A stretch of DNA of 28,118 nt from CAZKTS01 sp964555735. Lineage in GTDB: Bacteria; Actinomycetota; Acidimicrobiia; IMCC26256; PALSA-555. This document shows, piece by piece, positions 14,223 through 20,785 of this stretch; within the stretch, counting starts at the first letter, position 1, and each line of letters begins with the position of its first letter. The notes under the pieces were generated by a model. It saw only the letters and a program-made list of their open reading frames with translations, was not told the origin of the DNA and ran no database searches. Position numbers and translations under genes: made by a program. The stretch spans positions 1 to 28,118 of the forward strand of contig CAZKTS010000373.1 in NCBI GenBank assembly GCA_964555735.1, written 5' to 3'.

Positions 14223-14232
14223 ACGGTACCGT
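14223..14232. promoter_or_regulatory. Palindromic bidirectional -10 element (ACGGTACCGT)
   Basis: A perfect 10-bp palindrome gives a TACCGT hexamer on each strand. On + it spans 14227-14232, 8 nt before the crotonase ATG. On - it spans 14228-14223, 6 nt before the ATG of the 36-aa membrane gene. A TTGAAC at 14206-14211 could serve as a + strand -35 with a 15-bp spacer. Only 24 nt separate the two start codons, so both mRNAs would be leaderless. Confidence 0.6.
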
Positions 14233-14240
14233 TCCGGCCC

Positions 14241-15047
14241 ATGACTGCCGGCCCGCTGGAGACCCTGCTCGTCGAGCGCGACGACCACGGCGTCGTCACC
14301 GTCACGATGAACCGGCCCGAGAAGAAGAACGCGCTCAGCCCGACGATGATCCGCGAGCTCACCCAGGTGTTCGACGACGTCGCCATCTCGCGCGACGACC
14401 GGGTCCTCGTGCTCACCGGCGGCTGCGGCGCGTTCAGCTCGGGAGCCGACCTGACGCCCGAGCCCGGCGACGACAGCCTCGGCGCCGGCGTCGGCACCGC
14501 GCTGCACGCCATGCGGCTGCTGGGCCGCATGGTCCTCCGGCTCCACGAGCTGCCGAAGCCGACGATCGCGGCCGTCGACGGCGTCGCGGTCGGTGCCGGC
14601 TGCAACCTGGCGCTCGGCTGCGATCTGATCGTGGCGTCGGACACAGCGCGCTTCTCGGAGATCTTCGCTCGACGGGGCCTGAGCATCGACGGTGGCGGCT
14701 CGTGGTTGCTCCCGCGACTGGTGGGGCTGCACAAGGCCAAGGAGCTGGCGTTCCTCGCCGAGATCATCCCGGCCGATGAGGCCGAGCGCATCGGCATCGT
14801 CAACCGGGTCGTGCCGTCCGGCGGACTCGCCGACGCCGTCGCCGACCTCGCGCGCCGCATCGCCTCGGGTCCGCCGATCCAGCTCAGCATCACCAAGAAG
14901 CTGCTCAACCAGTCGTTGTCGGTGTCGATGGCCGAGGCGTTGGAGTTCGAGGACGTCGCGCAGAGCCTCGCGGCGGCGTCGAAGGACACGTCCGAGGCGA
15001 TGGTCGCGTTCCTGCAGAAGCGGGAACCCAACTTCACCGGGGAGTAG
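14241..15047 (+). CDS. Enoyl-CoA hydratase/isomerase (crotonase) family protein
   Basis: The 268-residue protein is a crotonase-fold acyl-CoA enzyme. The oxyanion-hole motif is GAFSSGADLTPEPG, and AAVDGVAVGAGCNLALGCDL is the conserved second oxyanion strand and helix. GLSIDGGGSWLLPRLVG replaces the Glu-bearing loop of true hydratases with an Asp/Gly-rich version like that of PaaG-type isomerases. The hydratase glutamate pair is therefore not obvious, and an isomerase or other crotonase chemistry is possible. The ATG at 14241 is 8 nt after TACCGT; upstream codons in frame cross the promoter and opposing gene. The next gene starts 2 nt after the stop. Confidence 0.88.
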   Translation: MTAGPLETLLVERDDHGVVTVTMNRPEKKNALSPTMIRELTQVFDDVAISRDDRVLVLTGGCGAFSSGADLTPEPGDDSLGAGVGTALHAMRLLGRMVLRLHELPKPTIAAVDGVAVGAGCNLALGCDLIVASDTARFSEIFARRGLSIDGGGSWLLPRLVGLHKAKELAFLAEIIPADEAERIGIVNRVVPSGGLADAVADLARRIASGPPIQLSITKKLLNQSLSVSMAEALEFEDVAQSLAAASKDTSEAMVAFLQKREPNFTGE

Positions 15048-15049
15048 CG

Positions 15050-15421
15050 ATGCCAGGGGAGCTCTTCGTGTCGGTCTTCGTGCGCAGGCTCCGCGAGGGC
15101 AAGACGTACGACGACTTCAAGGCCGCGTGGTATCCCGAAGCAGGCTTCGGCGTGCCGACGCGCGTCCTCAACGGTGTCCGCCTGGACGACGAACGCGAGA
15201 TCCTGTCGATCGGCGTCGTCGACCCGGCGGGGCAGAGCCTCGAGGAGATCGGCGCGCGCATCGCGGCGGCCGAGGCGAAGCGCCACGACGCGATCGCCGA
15301 CGTCCTGGAGTCGACCGAGCTCCGGGCCGTCTACCGCCTCGTCGATGACCAGGACTTCTCGGACGCACCCCACCCGTTCTCGGACGACCCGCCCGGGTCG
15401 GGGATCACCCCCGCGAGCTGA
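15050..15421 (+). CDS. Conserved-type hypothetical protein cotranscribed with crotonase (123 aa)
   Basis: The 123-residue soluble protein starts MPGELFVSVFVRRLREGKTY, followed by DDFKAAWYPEAGFG, VLNGVRLDDEREILSIGVVD and two helices rich in Ala/Glu. The alternation of strands and helices could be a small alpha/beta (dimeric barrel-like) domain, but no family motif is certain. The ATG is 2 nt after the crotonase stop, so the two are translationally linked and may act on the same acyl-CoA substrate. The gene ends directly at an intrinsic terminator. Confidence 0.7.
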   Translation: MPGELFVSVFVRRLREGKTYDDFKAAWYPEAGFGVPTRVLNGVRLDDEREILSIGVVDPAGQSLEEIGARIAAAEAKRHDAIADVLESTELRAVYRLVDDQDFSDAPHPFSDDPPGSGITPAS

Positions 15422-15422
15422 C

Positions 15423-15440
15423 CCCCCGAACGGGGGTTTT
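15423..15440 (+). terminator. Intrinsic terminator after the crotonase operon
   Basis: CCCCC and GGGGG pair around a GAAC loop and are followed at once by TTTT. The structure begins two bases after the stop codon at 15419-15421. The stem is short (5 bp) but pure GC, and the T-run is the only convincing one seen after a hairpin in this window. Confidence 0.65.
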
Positions 15441-15495
15441 CCGTCCGGAAGCCGTTGCGGGGATTGGCCCGGCCACGGTCAGGGAACCCACGGAC

Positions 15496-15501
15496 GGGTA
15501 T
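15496..15501 (+). promoter_or_regulatory. Putative -10 (GGGTAT) for the regulator-phosphatase operon
   Basis: GGGTAT is an exact match to the SigB/SigF-type -10 and overlaps TATACC, which would serve as an ordinary -10 with a 7-nt gap to the ATG at 15512. The -35 fit for a stress sigma factor is poor (GGTC at 15477-15480). Which sigma factor acts is unknown. Confidence 0.4.
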
Positions 15502-15511
15502 ACCTGGAGGG

Positions 15512-16162
15512 ATGGAGGGCACCGGACGGGTCCGCGTCGCCGCGGTGAACGACTTCGAGCTCGTCGTGGCCGGCGTGGCCAAGATGCTCGAGCAGTACCC
15601 CGACCGTCTCGTCGTATGCGAGCGCGTCGTGATCGGGCAGCCCTTGCGCGCACCGGTCGATGTCGCCCTCTACGACACGTACGGGCGCGCCGGGATCGCC
15701 GTGCCGGCGCTGTGTGCGCTCGCGCAGGACCCCGACGTCGCGCACGTCGCCTTGTTCTCGCTCGATCTCGGCCCCGACCTGATCGCCGAGGGTCGGTCCG
15801 CGGGCGCGAGCGGCTTCATCTCCAAGGCGCTCCCGGGCGACGAGATCGCCGATGCCATCGTGCGGGTGGCCGCGGGGGAGCGCATCGTCGCGTCGACGAT
15901 GGCCTCGGAGCCGTTGAACGAGTATCTCGACTGGCCGGGCCGCATCGAAGGGCTGAGCGAGCGGGAGAGCGAGGTGCTCTCGCTCGTTGCCCAGGGCCTC
16001 TCCAACCGTGAGATCGCGGCCGCGCTCTACCTGTCGCCCGAGACGATCAAGAGCTACGTCGCGAGCGTGTTCGCCAAGCTCTCGATCTGCAATCGCGTCG
16101 AGGCCGCGAACTACGTGCACCACGCGACCGCATTCGCGCGAGATCCGTCGGTGGACTCATGA
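15512..16162 (+). CDS. NarL/LuxR-type response regulator with atypical receiver
   Basis: The 216-residue protein has a receiver domain (about 6-125) and a LuxR-type helix-turn-helix (148-203: LSERESEVLSLVAQGLSNRE, then YLSPETIKSYVASVFAKL). The phospho-acceptor is probably D55 (VALYD), with S83 in the Thr/Ser position and K105 in SGFISK. The first acidic position is Asn (VND, residues 12-14), which would weaken Mg binding, so phosphorylation may be altered. ATG 15512 is preferred over an in-frame upstream start because it follows GGAGG and a -10-like element. The stop overlaps the ATG of the PAS/PP2C phosphatase (ATGA), so the two are coupled. No histidine kinase is nearby. Confidence 0.87.
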   Translation: MEGTGRVRVAAVNDFELVVAGVAKMLEQYPDRLVVCERVVIGQPLRAPVDVALYDTYGRAGIAVPALCALAQDPDVAHVALFSLDLGPDLIAEGRSAGASGFISKALPGDEIADAIVRVAAGERIVASTMASEPLNEYLDWPGRIEGLSERESEVLSLVAQGLSNREIAAALYLSPETIKSYVASVFAKLSICNRVEAANYVHHATAFARDPSVDS

Positions 16163-17769
16163 GCACGGCATCCGACGGCGCGATCGGCGGCACTCGCGAA
16201 CGCGGTGACGCACCGAGCGCCGCGCGCGAGCTCCGCTACCGCCTTGCCCTCGATGCGGCGCGTACCGGCACATGGACGTGGGACCCCGAGACCGACGTCG
16301 TGGAGTGGGACGAGGCGATGGAGGCCTGCTACGGGATGCCGCCCGGCACCTTCGATGGCACGTTCGAGGCCTACCTCGAGCGGGTCCACCCCGACGACCG
16401 TGCGCTCACGGCGGAGCTCGTCGCGCACGCGCGCGACACCGGATCGGCGCTCTCCTTCGAGCACCGTGCCGTCTGGCCCGACGGCTCGGTCCACTGGCTC
16501 GAGGCGCGCGGGAGCGCGGTGCGTGACGAGGCCGGACGGCTGGTCGGCATGGTCGGTGTCGGCATCGACATCGACCAGCGCAAGGAGCTCGAGGAGATCC
16601 GCGCCGAGGCCGCCGCGCTCCGCGCGTCGGTCGGTGTCGCGGCGCAGCTCGAGCAGGCCGAGCGCATCGCGAAGCTCGGCAGCTGGTACTGGGACCAGAG
16701 CACCAACCGGGTCGACCTCTCGGCGCCGATGGCCGAGCTCTGCGCCACCTCCGCCCGCTCGCTCACCGGGCAGGAGTTCCGTGACCTCCTCACCGACCGC
16801 TCCCATCCCGACGATCGGCACCTCCTCTTCGAGGCGCCGGCCGCGGCCCTCGAGTCGCGAGAACCCTTCCAGGTGGAGCAGCGCATCCGGGTGGCGACCG
16901 GCATCGGGTGGGCAACCGTGCTCCACCGGGGCGAGGTTGTCGTCGAAGGCGGCGAGATCGTGGGAATCCGCGGCACCACGCAGGACGTCACCGAGGGACG
17001 GGCATCGGAGGCTGCGCTGCTGGCCGCGCATGACCGCCTCGTCCGCGAGCGTCGCGCGGTGCAGATCCTTCAGGACACACTGATCCGCCCTGAGTTCCCA
17101 ATGGTCGAGGGCTACGAGATCGCCGCGCAGTACCGCCCGGCCAACGCCGACCCGGAGGTCGGCGGTGATTGGTACGACGCGTTCGTGGTGCCGGACGGTC
17201 GCTTGTTCCTCGCCATCGGCGACGTGAGCGGCCACGGGATCCCGGCCGCGCGCCTGATGGCGAAGCTGCGGCACTCGACGCGCGCCTACGCGCTCGAGGA
17301 CGCCCGGCCCGACCAGATCAGCCGCGCGTTGGACGGGTTCCTGGACCACTTCGCGAAGCCCGACGAGTTCGCGACGTGTGCGCTCGCGCTGCTCGACCCG
17401 GCGCGCGGGTCCGTGGAGATGAGCCTCGCCGGGCACTTCCCGCCGTTGCGGGTCCGCGACGGGCGCGCTGCGCCGCTCGAGATGTCGACCGGGGCGATGC
17501 TCGGCCTCGGGATCGCCGGAGACCCCGACCCGCGTGGGGTCGTCGACCTGGAGCCCGGTGACGCGCTCGTGTTCTTCACCGACGGGTTGGTGGAGCGCCG
17601 CGGCGAGACCCTCGACGAGCGCATCGCCCGCCTGGGCGACGGCATCACGAGCCGAGGTGCGAACCAGCCTCTCGATGCGATCGTCTCGTCGCTGATCGCC
17701 GATGCCTTGCACGACGGCGAACCCGGCGACGACATGTGCGTGCTCGCGCTGCGCCGCGTCGACGGCTGA
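16159..17769 (+). CDS. PAS-PAS-PP2C (SpoIIE/RsbU-type) serine phosphatase
   Basis: The 536-residue cytoplasmic protein has two PAS/PAC sensor domains (about 27-145 and 165-285; HPDD motifs in each), a short coiled-coil linker (ASEAALLAAHDRLVRERRAV), and a C-terminal PPM/SpoIIE phosphatase (about 310-536). The metal-binding residues are all present: GGDWYD (335-340), GDVSGHG (354-360), FFTDGLVERR (D475) and DDMCVLAL (D524, D525), so it should be active. RsbU-type phosphatases dephosphorylate anti-anti-sigma (STAS) proteins to release alternative sigma factors. No STAS or anti-sigma gene lies in the window, so its partner is elsewhere. It overlaps the regulator gene by 4 nt. PAS sensing of redox, light or small ligands is possible; the ligand is not readable. 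Confidence 0.93.
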   Translation: MSTASDGAIGGTRERGDAPSAARELRYRLALDAARTGTWTWDPETDVVEWDEAMEACYGMPPGTFDGTFEAYLERVHPDDRALTAELVAHARDTGSALSFEHRAVWPDGSVHWLEARGSAVRDEAGRLVGMVGVGIDIDQRKELEEIRAEAAALRASVGVAAQLEQAERIAKLGSWYWDQSTNRVDLSAPMAELCATSARSLTGQEFRDLLTDRSHPDDRHLLFEAPAAALESREPFQVEQRIRVATGIGWATVLHRGEVVVEGGEIVGIRGTTQDVTEGRASEAALLAAHDRLVRERRAVQILQDTLIRPEFPMVEGYEIAAQYRPANADPEVGGDWYDAFVVPDGRLFLAIGDVSGHGIPAARLMAKLRHSTRAYALEDARPDQISRALDGFLDHFAKPDEFATCALALLDPARGSVEMSLAGHFPPLRVRDGRAAPLEMSTGAMLGLGIAGDPDPRGVVDLEPGDALVFFTDGLVERRGETLDERIARLGDGITSRGANQPLDAIVSSLIADALHDGEPGDDMCVLALRRVDG

Positions 17770-17801
17770 CCGTATCGGGGCGCATCAGCACGCCTGCACG
17801 G

Positions 17802-17827
17802 GTTTCGTGACCGCCGGGGCCGGGCAC
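17802..17827 (+). promoter_or_regulatory. Putative stress-sigma promoter of glsB (GTTTCG-N14-GGGCAC)
   Basis: GTTTCG (17802-17807) and GGGCAC (17822-17827) are spaced by 14 bp. The GTTT element fits the SigB/SigF consensus and the -10 fits partly. It would start transcription about 28 nt before the glsB ATG, leaving room for the AAAGG ribosome binding site. Confidence 0.4.
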
Positions 17828-17861
17828 GGTTGGCTCGACCGTCACACGAGAAAGGCCACCC

Positions 17862-18140
17862 ATGCTTGGTCTCATCCTCTATCTCATCGTCGTCGGCCTC
17901 ATCGCCGGGTTCATCGCCCGCCTGATCGTCCCTGGTCGCGACCCGATGTCGGTCGGGGCAACCTTGGTGCTCGGCATCATCGGCTCGTTCGTCGGGGGAT
18001 TCCTCGGGTACGTCCTCTTCGGCCATGACCTGGACGAAGGTGCACTCCAGGCCTCCGGCATCATCGGGTCGATCATCGGTGCGGTGATCGCGCTGTTCGT
18101 GTACCGCGCGGTCAATCGCGGTCGTACGAGCCACGTCTGA
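17862..18140 (+). CDS. GlsB/YeaQ/YmgE family stress-response membrane protein
   Basis: The 92-residue protein is almost entirely hydrophobic, with three helices: LILYLIVVGLIAGFIARLIV, ATLVLGIIGSFVGGFLGYVL, and SGIIGSIIGAVIALFVYRAV. PGRDPMSVGATLVLGIIGSF and the GxxGSxIGA repeats are the family hallmark (transglycosylase-associated protein). Members are induced by general stress in several bacteria; the molecular function is unknown. The ATG follows GAGAAAGG. A SigF-like element pair lies upstream, and the phosphatase that could control such a sigma factor is the preceding gene. It converges on the ANTAR gene across a long hairpin. Confidence 0.9.
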   Translation: MLGLILYLIVVGLIAGFIARLIVPGRDPMSVGATLVLGIIGSFVGGFLGYVLFGHDLDEGALQASGIIGSIIGAVIALFVYRAVNRGRTSHV

Positions 18141-18159
18141 CGACCGCAGAGCTCCACGA

Positions 18160-18198
18160 CCGGGCGCCCTGGTGTGGTCATCACGCCTGGGCGCCCGG
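18160..18198. terminator. Large bidirectional hairpin between convergent glsB and ANTAR genes
   Basis: CCGGGCGCCC (18160-18169) pairs with GGGCGCCCGG (18189-18198). After one T-T mismatch, GGTGTG pairs with CACGCC (one G-U), leaving the loop GTCAT. The stem is about 16 bp with no T-run. It lies exactly where two units converge, and the ANTAR stop codon (18181-18183) spans the loop edge, so it likely stops or protects both transcripts. Confidence 0.6.
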
Positions 18199-18747
18199 CG
18201 CGAGTCGCCGCTCGATGAGCGCGGTGGCGACGTCGGTCAGCTTGGCGTTGTTGTTGCGCGCGTACTGACGGATCGCCGCGAACGCCGCACCCATGTCGAG
18301 GCCGGCCTGTTGCCCGACCATGCCCTTGGCCTGCTCGATCGCGACGCGGCTCTCGAGGGCGGCCTCGAGCTGGCGAACCACCAGGCGAGCGTCACGCTCG
18401 GCGCGGTGTTGCACGATGGCGGCCGCAGCGGTGTCGGTGAGGGCTCGAGCGATGGCCAGCTGGGTGTCGGACAGTGCGCCCTGGGCGGTGCGCACCAGGC
18501 TCACGACCCCGAGGGTGCGCTCGCGGACGCGCAACGGGAGCTGATGGACGGCCGGTGCGACGTCAGACCATTCCCGATCGCTCGATGCAGCCGCGAGGTG
18601 CAGCGTGTCCTCGTCGTCGTTGAGCAGGATCGCGACGTCGTCGACATCGAGCAGATCCAGGTAGCGGTGCACGAGATCGGCGAGGAACACGCCGTCGGCG
18701 GCCAGGGGGGCGATCTCGGTGGCGTCGCGGTCGTCGATGGTCGTCAC
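18181..18747 (-). CDS. GAF-ANTAR antitermination regulator with shortened GAF domain
   Basis: The 188-residue protein ends in an ANTAR RNA-binding domain (about 130-182: LEAALESRVAIEQAKGMVGQ, then AFAAIRQYARNNNAKLTDVA). ANTAR proteins bind paired hairpins in leader RNA to prevent termination. The N-terminal part is GAF-like (FLADLVHRYLDLLDVDDVAI at the start, LPLRVRERTLGVVSLV near the end). The middle of a normal GAF domain, including the usual EGPC-type segment, is missing: AAASSDREWSDVAPAVHQLP jumps about 40 residues. Ligand sensing may therefore be lost or changed. GTG 18747 is chosen because codons upstream to 18867 encode a non-homologous basic stretch. No antiterminator hairpin pair was identified nearby. 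Confidence 0.82.
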   Translation of the reverse strand: MTTIDDRDATEIAPLAADGVFLADLVHRYLDLLDVDDVAILLNDDEDTLHLAAASSDREWSDVAPAVHQLPLRVRERTLGVVSLVRTAQGALSDTQLAIARALTDTAAAAIVQHRAERDARLVVRQLEAALESRVAIEQAKGMVGQQAGLDMGAAFAAIRQYARNNNAKLTDVATALIERRLAPGAQA

Positions 18748-18857
18748 AGGGCAGTTCGATCCGTTCTCTCGCGGCCCCGCGTGCTCTCGCTCGTGTTCGG
18801 CGCCAACGCGAAGTTGGATGACGACGCGCGCGAAGAAGTCGCGATGTCGCGCGCGAT

Positions 18858-18883
18858 GTTTGGACACTTGACAGCCCGGTTAC
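18858..18883 (+). promoter_or_regulatory. Putative stress-sigma promoter of the ferritin-like/Tat operon (GTTTGG-N14-GGTTAC)
   Basis: GTTTGG (18858-18863) and GGTTAC (18878-18883) are spaced by 14 bp, in the same register as the glsB site. A TTGACA at 18868 has no -10 at a proper distance. The rest of the 228-nt gap between the ANTAR gene and 18976 shows nothing else that I can name, apart from a GGAG ribosome binding site at 18966-18969. Confidence 0.42.
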
Positions 18884-18975
18884 TGTCCTCGCTGAGCACC
18901 TGATCGCGGTGCTCACGCTGCTCTGGACCTCGGCGGCACCACGTACCCGGTGTCGACGAGTTGAACGGAGCAGCC

Positions 18976-19827
18976 ATGACGATCGACGAACGGGCGCTCG
19001 GTCATCTGATCGAGGAGTCCGAAGACCTGCAGTCCGACGCGATGGCCGAGTCGCGTGCCGTCCTTCCTGACCTCGAGGACATCCGCGAGGAGCGGCGCAA
19101 CGAGGAGCTCGACCCCGAGGACGCCGCGCGCGTCACCGAGGGTCGCGGCGAGCTCGTGGAGAGCCTGTCGTCGCGCGGTCTCGCGGCCAAGGGCGCGCTC
19201 GCCGGTGGTGCCGGCGCGCTCCTGCTCGGCATGCTGGCGACGCCGGCAGCCGCCGACGAGGCGGTCGACGTGCAGATCCTCCAGACCGCGAGCTCGCTCG
19301 AGCTGTTGGCCGTGGCGACCTACGGAGCGGCGCTGAAGCTGCCGTTCATCAAGAACGGCAACGACGTCGTCGTCGAGTTCGCCAAGACCACGCGGAAGCA
19401 GCACAACGATCACCGCAAGGCGTTCCAGGCCCAGACCCGGAAGCTCGGCGGGAAGAAGCAGACCGAGCCGAACCCGAAGTACGTCCCGGTGGTGGAGCAG
19501 GCCAAGCCGGGCCTCACCGACCCGTTGGCCGTCGTGAACCTCGCGGCGACCCTCGAGGAGGTGGCCACCGAGACCTACCTGGCCAACCTGGCGCTGCTGA
19601 GTGACAAGCGGACGAAGGCGTTGATGGCCAGCGTGATGGCGGTGGAGACCCAGCACCTCGGGACGTTGCGTGCGGTGCGCGCGCTGCTCGAGGCGAACAT
19701 GCCGGACCTCATCGCGATCCCGACCGACGTCGCGGCCCTGCCGGCCGCGGCGGGGAGTGCGGCGTCACCCGACGCCGTGGAAGACACCGACAAGGCGAGC
19801 CCGCCCGAGGAGGGGGCTGTCCAATGA
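18976..19827 (+). CDS. Ferritin-like domain protein with internal signal-like segment
   Basis: The 283-residue protein has a charged N-terminal region (1-63), a hydrophobic segment with a single arginine (SRGLAAKGALAGGAGALLLG, about 66-85) ending in ATPAAADE, then a four-helix ferritin-like domain. Candidate di-iron ligands are E109 (SSLEL), H143 and H146 (QHNDH), E195/E199 (LEEVATET) and E224/H227 (VETQH). A low-complexity Ala/Asp/Glu tail follows. The segment resembles a defective Tat or Sec signal with a possible cleavage after AAA. The ATG follows GGAG by 6 nt. It overlaps the second ferritin-like gene (ATGA) and is in one operon with it and tatA. Iron binding or peroxide defence outside the membrane is inferred, not shown. 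Confidence 0.82.
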   Translation: MTIDERALGHLIEESEDLQSDAMAESRAVLPDLEDIREERRNEELDPEDAARVTEGRGELVESLSSRGLAAKGALAGGAGALLLGMLATPAAADEAVDVQILQTASSLELLAVATYGAALKLPFIKNGNDVVVEFAKTTRKQHNDHRKAFQAQTRKLGGKKQTEPNPKYVPVVEQAKPGLTDPLAVVNLAATLEEVATETYLANLALLSDKRTKALMASVMAVETQHLGTLRAVRALLEANMPDLIAIPTDVAALPAAAGSAASPDAVEDTDKASPPEEGAVQ

Positions 19828-20504
19828 CCGACTTCATCGCAGCAGACTTCGACCTGGAGGACGAGGGCACCAGCCGTCGTCGCTTCCTCATGGCCGCGGG
19901 TGCGACGGGCGCGGCGGCGGCCGCGGTCATGTACCTCAAGCCGTCGGCGGCAGGCGCGTCGTCCGGAGCGCGTCGCGTCGCGACTCCGCGTTCGGCACCG
20001 AAGCAGATGCCGTCCGCGGAGACCGACCTCGACACCGCCGCGTTCGCGGCGAGTCTCGAGGTGCTCGCGGTCGCGACCTACAAGGCCGCGCTCGACGCCG
20101 CGAACAGCGGTGCCCTCGGTCCGGTGCCCCCGGCCGGCGCGAACTTCGTGACCTCGGCGATCTCCCAGCACCAGACGTACCTGGACACGCTGAACACGAC
20201 GCTCACGGGTGCCGGCCGTCCTGCCGTCACGGAGCCCGACCCGACCCTCAAGGCGACGGTCGACAGTGGCTTCGCGAAGGTGAAGGACTTCGTCGGCGCG
20301 GCGTCGCTCGCACGGGACCTCGAGGAGATCTCGTCGGCGACGTACCTGAAGGCGATCCCGACGCTCACGCCCGACACGGCGAAGCTCGCCGGGTCGGTGC
20401 TGTGCGTGGGTCAGCAGCGTGTCGCGACGCTCAACTTCGTGCTCGGCGACTACCCGGTGCCCGAAGTGTTCGCGACCACGACGAAGGCGGCGAGCCCCTC
20501 ATGA
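19824..20504 (+). CDS. Tat-exported ferritin-like protein lacking most metal ligands
   Basis: The 226-residue protein has a clear twin-arginine signal (TSRRRFLMAAGATGAAAAAV, residues 16-35), then a ferritin-like helical domain aligned with the upstream paralogue. It keeps E79 (ASLEV), H116 (SQHQT) and E167/E168 (LEEISSATY). The residues equivalent to paralogue ligands H146, E199, E224 and H227 are Y, A, G and R (SVLCVGQQRVA). The di-iron site is therefore probably lost, and the protein may be a structural or assembly partner of the first. The ATG overlaps the first gene by 4 nt, and the stop overlaps tatA by 3 nt. Similar paired ferritin-like genes occur in Actinobacteria. Confidence 0.85.
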   Translation: MTDFIAADFDLEDEGTSRRRFLMAAGATGAAAAAVMYLKPSAAGASSGARRVATPRSAPKQMPSAETDLDTAAFAASLEVLAVATYKAALDAANSGALGPVPPAGANFVTSAISQHQTYLDTLNTTLTGAGRPAVTEPDPTLKATVDSGFAKVKDFVGAASLARDLEEISSATYLKAIPTLTPDTAKLAGSVLCVGQQRVATLNFVLGDYPVPEVFATTTKAASPS

Positions 20505-20680
20505 ACCTCGGACCGACCGAGCTCATCGTGATCCTCGCCATCGTGCTGTTGATCTTCGGGTCGACGAAGCTCCCGAAGCTCGCCCGCTCCATGGGGCAGG
20601 CGTCGAAGGAGTTCGAGCACGGCAAGCGTGAGGGTGCGCGCATCCCGCCGGCTCCCGCCGAGCAGGACGAGCACCGCTAG
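20501..20680 (+). CDS. tatA: Twin-arginine translocase subunit TatA
   Basis: The 59-residue protein is a complete TatA/E: a short N-terminus, one hydrophobic helix (LGPTELIVILAIVLLIFGST), a hinge (KLPKLARSMG), an amphipathic helix (QASKEFEHGKREG) and a short charged tail. TatA oligomers form the variable conduit for folded Tat substrates. It lies directly after a gene encoding a twin-arginine protein (start overlaps stop, ATGA), so this copy may serve the ferritin-like pair. No tatB or tatC is adjacent. It lacks the long tail of some TatA proteins, but the family length range is wide. Confidence 0.93.
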   Translation: MNLGPTELIVILAIVLLIFGSTKLPKLARSMGQASKEFEHGKREGARIPPAPAEQDEHR

Positions 20681-20690
20681 CGAGAGACGT

Positions 20691-20747
20691 GGGTGCTCTC
20701 GCCGCCGGGCTTTCACCCCCTTGTGGGTCCGGTCGGCGAGGGCACCC
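20691..20747 (+). terminator. Long hairpin downstream of tatA
   Basis: GGGTGCTCTCGCCG (20691-20704) pairs with CGGCGAGGGCACCC (20734-20747) over 14 bp with one G-U. CCGG inside pairs with CCGG across a one-base bulge. No T-run follows. It is placed 10 nt after tatA and upstream of the deacylase promoter, so it is likely a terminator or transcript-stabilising element; a leader switch is less likely. Confidence 0.5.
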
Positions 20748-20779
20748 GCTGCTCCACCCGTGGGCTCCGCTCTGCTGGG

Positions 20780-20785
20780 TAGCGT
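20780..20785 (+). promoter_or_regulatory. Putative -10 of the deacylase gene (TAGCGT)
   Basis: TAGCGT is the same hexamer as that before xerC and fits TANNNT. Transcription would begin about 26 nt before the GTG at 20818, leaving room for the strong AGGAGGAG ribosome binding site (20809-20816). No -35 match is visible. Confidence 0.42.

Noticed and set aside
18748..18867. Longer start for the ANTAR protein at GTG 18867
   Set aside because: The 40 extra residues are basic, low in similarity to GAF proteins and overlap the probable ferritin-operon promoter; kept as a possible alternative only.
18868..18873. TTGACA as a housekeeping -35
   Set aside because: No TANNNT hexamer lies 15-19 bp downstream on +; TACTGT at 18881 is only 7 bp away.
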